Positions 63,094 through 64,000 of a DNA stretch of 64,000 bases are shown piece by piece. Positions within the stretch are counted from its first letter, which is position 1. Each line of letters begins with the position of its first letter. The stretch is from the NCBI RefSeq assembly GCF_039521365.1, contig NZ_BAAACF010000001.1, positions 1 to 64,000 on the forward strand. Direction: 5' to 3'. The stretch comes from Clostridium_AW malenominatum (GTDB taxonomy: Bacteria > Bacillota > Clostridia > Clostridiales > Clostridiaceae). The notes under the pieces are model-generated. The model was not told the DNA's origin, did not search any database, and saw only the letters and a list, made by a program, of their open reading frames with translations. The translations under genes were made by a program, and so were the position numbers.

Positions 63094-64000
63094 TTGATTA
63101 TTGAAAGTATTGAAATTGAAAAATTTAGGTCAATAGAAAATCTCACACTTAAATTAGGTAAAAACTTAACAGCTATTGCAGGTAGAAATGCAACATTAAA
63201 AACTACTTTATTAGGCATTATAGGACAACCTTTTACTATTTCTATGGGTCATGCTATGTACGGATGTAAAACATTAGATGGATATAATTTTAAATCACAA
63301 TTTAATGAAAAGTTTAAAACTTCTGAATTACACGACCGTAAAGGGGAGCATATATGGACATTAAAATTACATAACAAAGGATACTACCCTGATAATCAAA
63401 TAAAAATGATAAGCATACCAAGAGCAACTAAGAAGAATCCCAATGGAATTAGATTTTGGAATGCTAAAAGTAAGGCTAAAGGTTCGGGGTATATTCAGTT
63501 ACCAGTATATTACTTAAGTCTAAGTAGATTATTCCCGATTGGAGAAAGTGGAAAGACGAGTAAGGTAAATATAAATTTAACCGAAGAAGAAACAAAATTG
63601 TTTTTAAAATATTATAATGAAATTCTTGTAATAAGAAATAATAGTAAATCAAGTGTACACATGGAAAAGTCCTCAAATTCTAAAATATTTGTAGGAGTAA
63701 ATGATGATTCACATGATATTTTTACTAACTCTGCGGGAGAAAGTAATGTTGGTAGAATTATTTTAGCTATTTTATCCTTTAAAAAGCTTAAGGAGAAGTA
63801 TAAGGAGTATAAAGGTGGAATATTATTAATTGATGAAATTGATGCAACATTATTTGGTTATTCTCAAAAAAAATTAATAAATTTCCTATTGAAGGTATCA
63901 AATGAATATAAAATTCAAGTTGTTTTTACAACTCATTCTCCACTAATCCTAAAGGAAGTAAATAGGTACCAGAGAGAGGAATTAAAAAATTTAAAGAATA
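63094..64000 (+). CDS. ABC/AAA-type ATPase (OLD/AAA_15-like), partial at window edge
   Basis: At least 302 residues of an ATPase whose frame stays open to the edge. The P-loop reads GRNATLKT, a variant lacking the last glycine; then a signature-like SAGESNVGRII, Walker B ILLIDEIDATLF and H-loop TTHSPLIL. This order is that of SMC/OLD-like ATPases. A TOPRIM or other effector domain may follow beyond the window. The start is TTG at 63094, behind AGGGGT. It shares the orientation of HerA and NurA, with a 98-bp gap, so it may be in the same system. Confidence 0.82.
   Translation, partial: MIIESIEIEKFRSIENLTLKLGKNLTAIAGRNATLKTTLLGIIGQPFTISMGHAMYGCKTLDGYNFKSQFNEKFKTSELHDRKGEHIWTLKLHNKGYYPDNQIKMISIPRATKKNPNGIRFWNAKSKAKGSGYIQLPVYYLSLSRLFPIGESGKTSKVNINLTEEETKLFLKYYNEILVIRNNSKSSVHMEKSSNSKIFVGVNDDSHDIFTNSAGESNVGRIILAILSFKKLKEKYKEYKGGILLIDEIDATLFGYSQKKLINFLLKVSNEYKIQVVFTTHSPLILKEVNRYQREELKNLKN

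Larger units (their letters stand above)
51237..64000 (+). mobile_element. Tn7-like transposon, partial (right end, tnsABCDE and first cargo)
   Basis: The element begins with TGT at 51237, runs through four TnsB-type repeats and a full tnsABCDE operon, then cargo (HerA ATPase, NurA nuclease, ABC ATPase). The end with tnsA faces glmS, as in Tn7. The left end is outside the window, so the total size is unknown. No CRISPR-associated genes are seen, so this is the TnsD/TnsE type, not a CRISPR-guided one. Confidence 0.93.

Noticed and set aside
51237..64000. CRISPR-associated transposon
   Set aside because: No Cas genes or repeat-spacer array are seen. The element carries TnsA, a full-length TnsD with attTn7 geometry, and TnsE, as in classical Tn7.
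1..64000. tRNA or rRNA genes and CRISPR arrays
   Set aside because: By eye I saw no cloverleaf with the conserved TTCGA arm, no rRNA segment and no regularly spaced repeat array. A search program would be needed to exclude a missed tRNA.

Overview
The window reads as the chromosome of a low-GC, anaerobic, spore-forming Clostridium. The evidence is AT-rich codon use, strong AGGAGG ribosome sites, cwlD, a split EcfA1/EcfA2/EcfT transporter core, butyrate-forming ptb-buk, and above all the complete methylaspartate route of glutamate fermentation. That route points to the C. tetani / C. tetanomorphum / C. cochlearium type of glutamate fermenter; the species itself cannot be fixed from sequence reading alone.

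Layout. (1) Positions 1-20272 hold the S10-spc-alpha ribosomal superoperon (rpsJ to rplQ, with secY, adk, map, a KOW protein, infA and rpoA inside), then ecfA1-ecfA2-ecfT-truA and rplM-rpsI with an L13-type leader. (2) 20378-21070 is cwlD. (3) 21199-33851 is the glutamate-fermentation island: a GntR regulator with a near-perfect 34-bp palindrome at its promoter; glutamate mutase (mutS, reactivase mutL, mutE); methylaspartate ammonia-lyase; a two-subunit iron-sulfur mesaconase/fumarase; the three citramalate/citrate lyase subunits CitD, CitE, CitF; and their cofactor genes citC and a citX-citG fusion. Together these turn glutamate into acetate and pyruvate, and ptb-buk at 45482-47498 can drain the carbon to butyrate with ATP gain. 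(4) 33911-38548 holds a glucan phosphorylase behind a LacI-type operator, a sigma factor/anti-sigma pair and a TPR membrane protein. (5) 38628-39879 is thioredoxin plus a thioredoxin reductase that lacks the usual NADPH motif, behind a CsoR-family-like operator. (6) 39906-45356 is a cyclic-di-AMP neighbourhood: a c-di-AMP riboswitch in front of a SleB/CwlJ-like wall hydrolase, an anchored coiled-coil protein, the diadenylate cyclase cdaA with cdaR, and an FAD oxidoreductase. (7) 45482-51212 is ptb-buk, glmM and the glmS ribozyme with glmS.

(8) From 51237 to the right edge lies a Tn7-like transposon inserted in the classical attTn7 site, 24 bp past the glmS stop codon. It shows a TGT tip, four tandem 20-bp TnsB-type repeats, and a complete tnsABCDE set including a TnsE homologue. 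Its first visible cargo is a HerA-type ATPase, a NurA-type nuclease with a zinc ribbon, and a third ABC/AAA ATPase cut by the window edge. I consider this cargo a candidate anti-phage or anti-plasmid system. The distal transposon end is outside the window.

The parts most worth following up are the HerA-NurA-ABC ATPase cargo, a possible attenuator and TnsB autoregulation in the tns leader, and the riboswitch-to-cyclase proximity.
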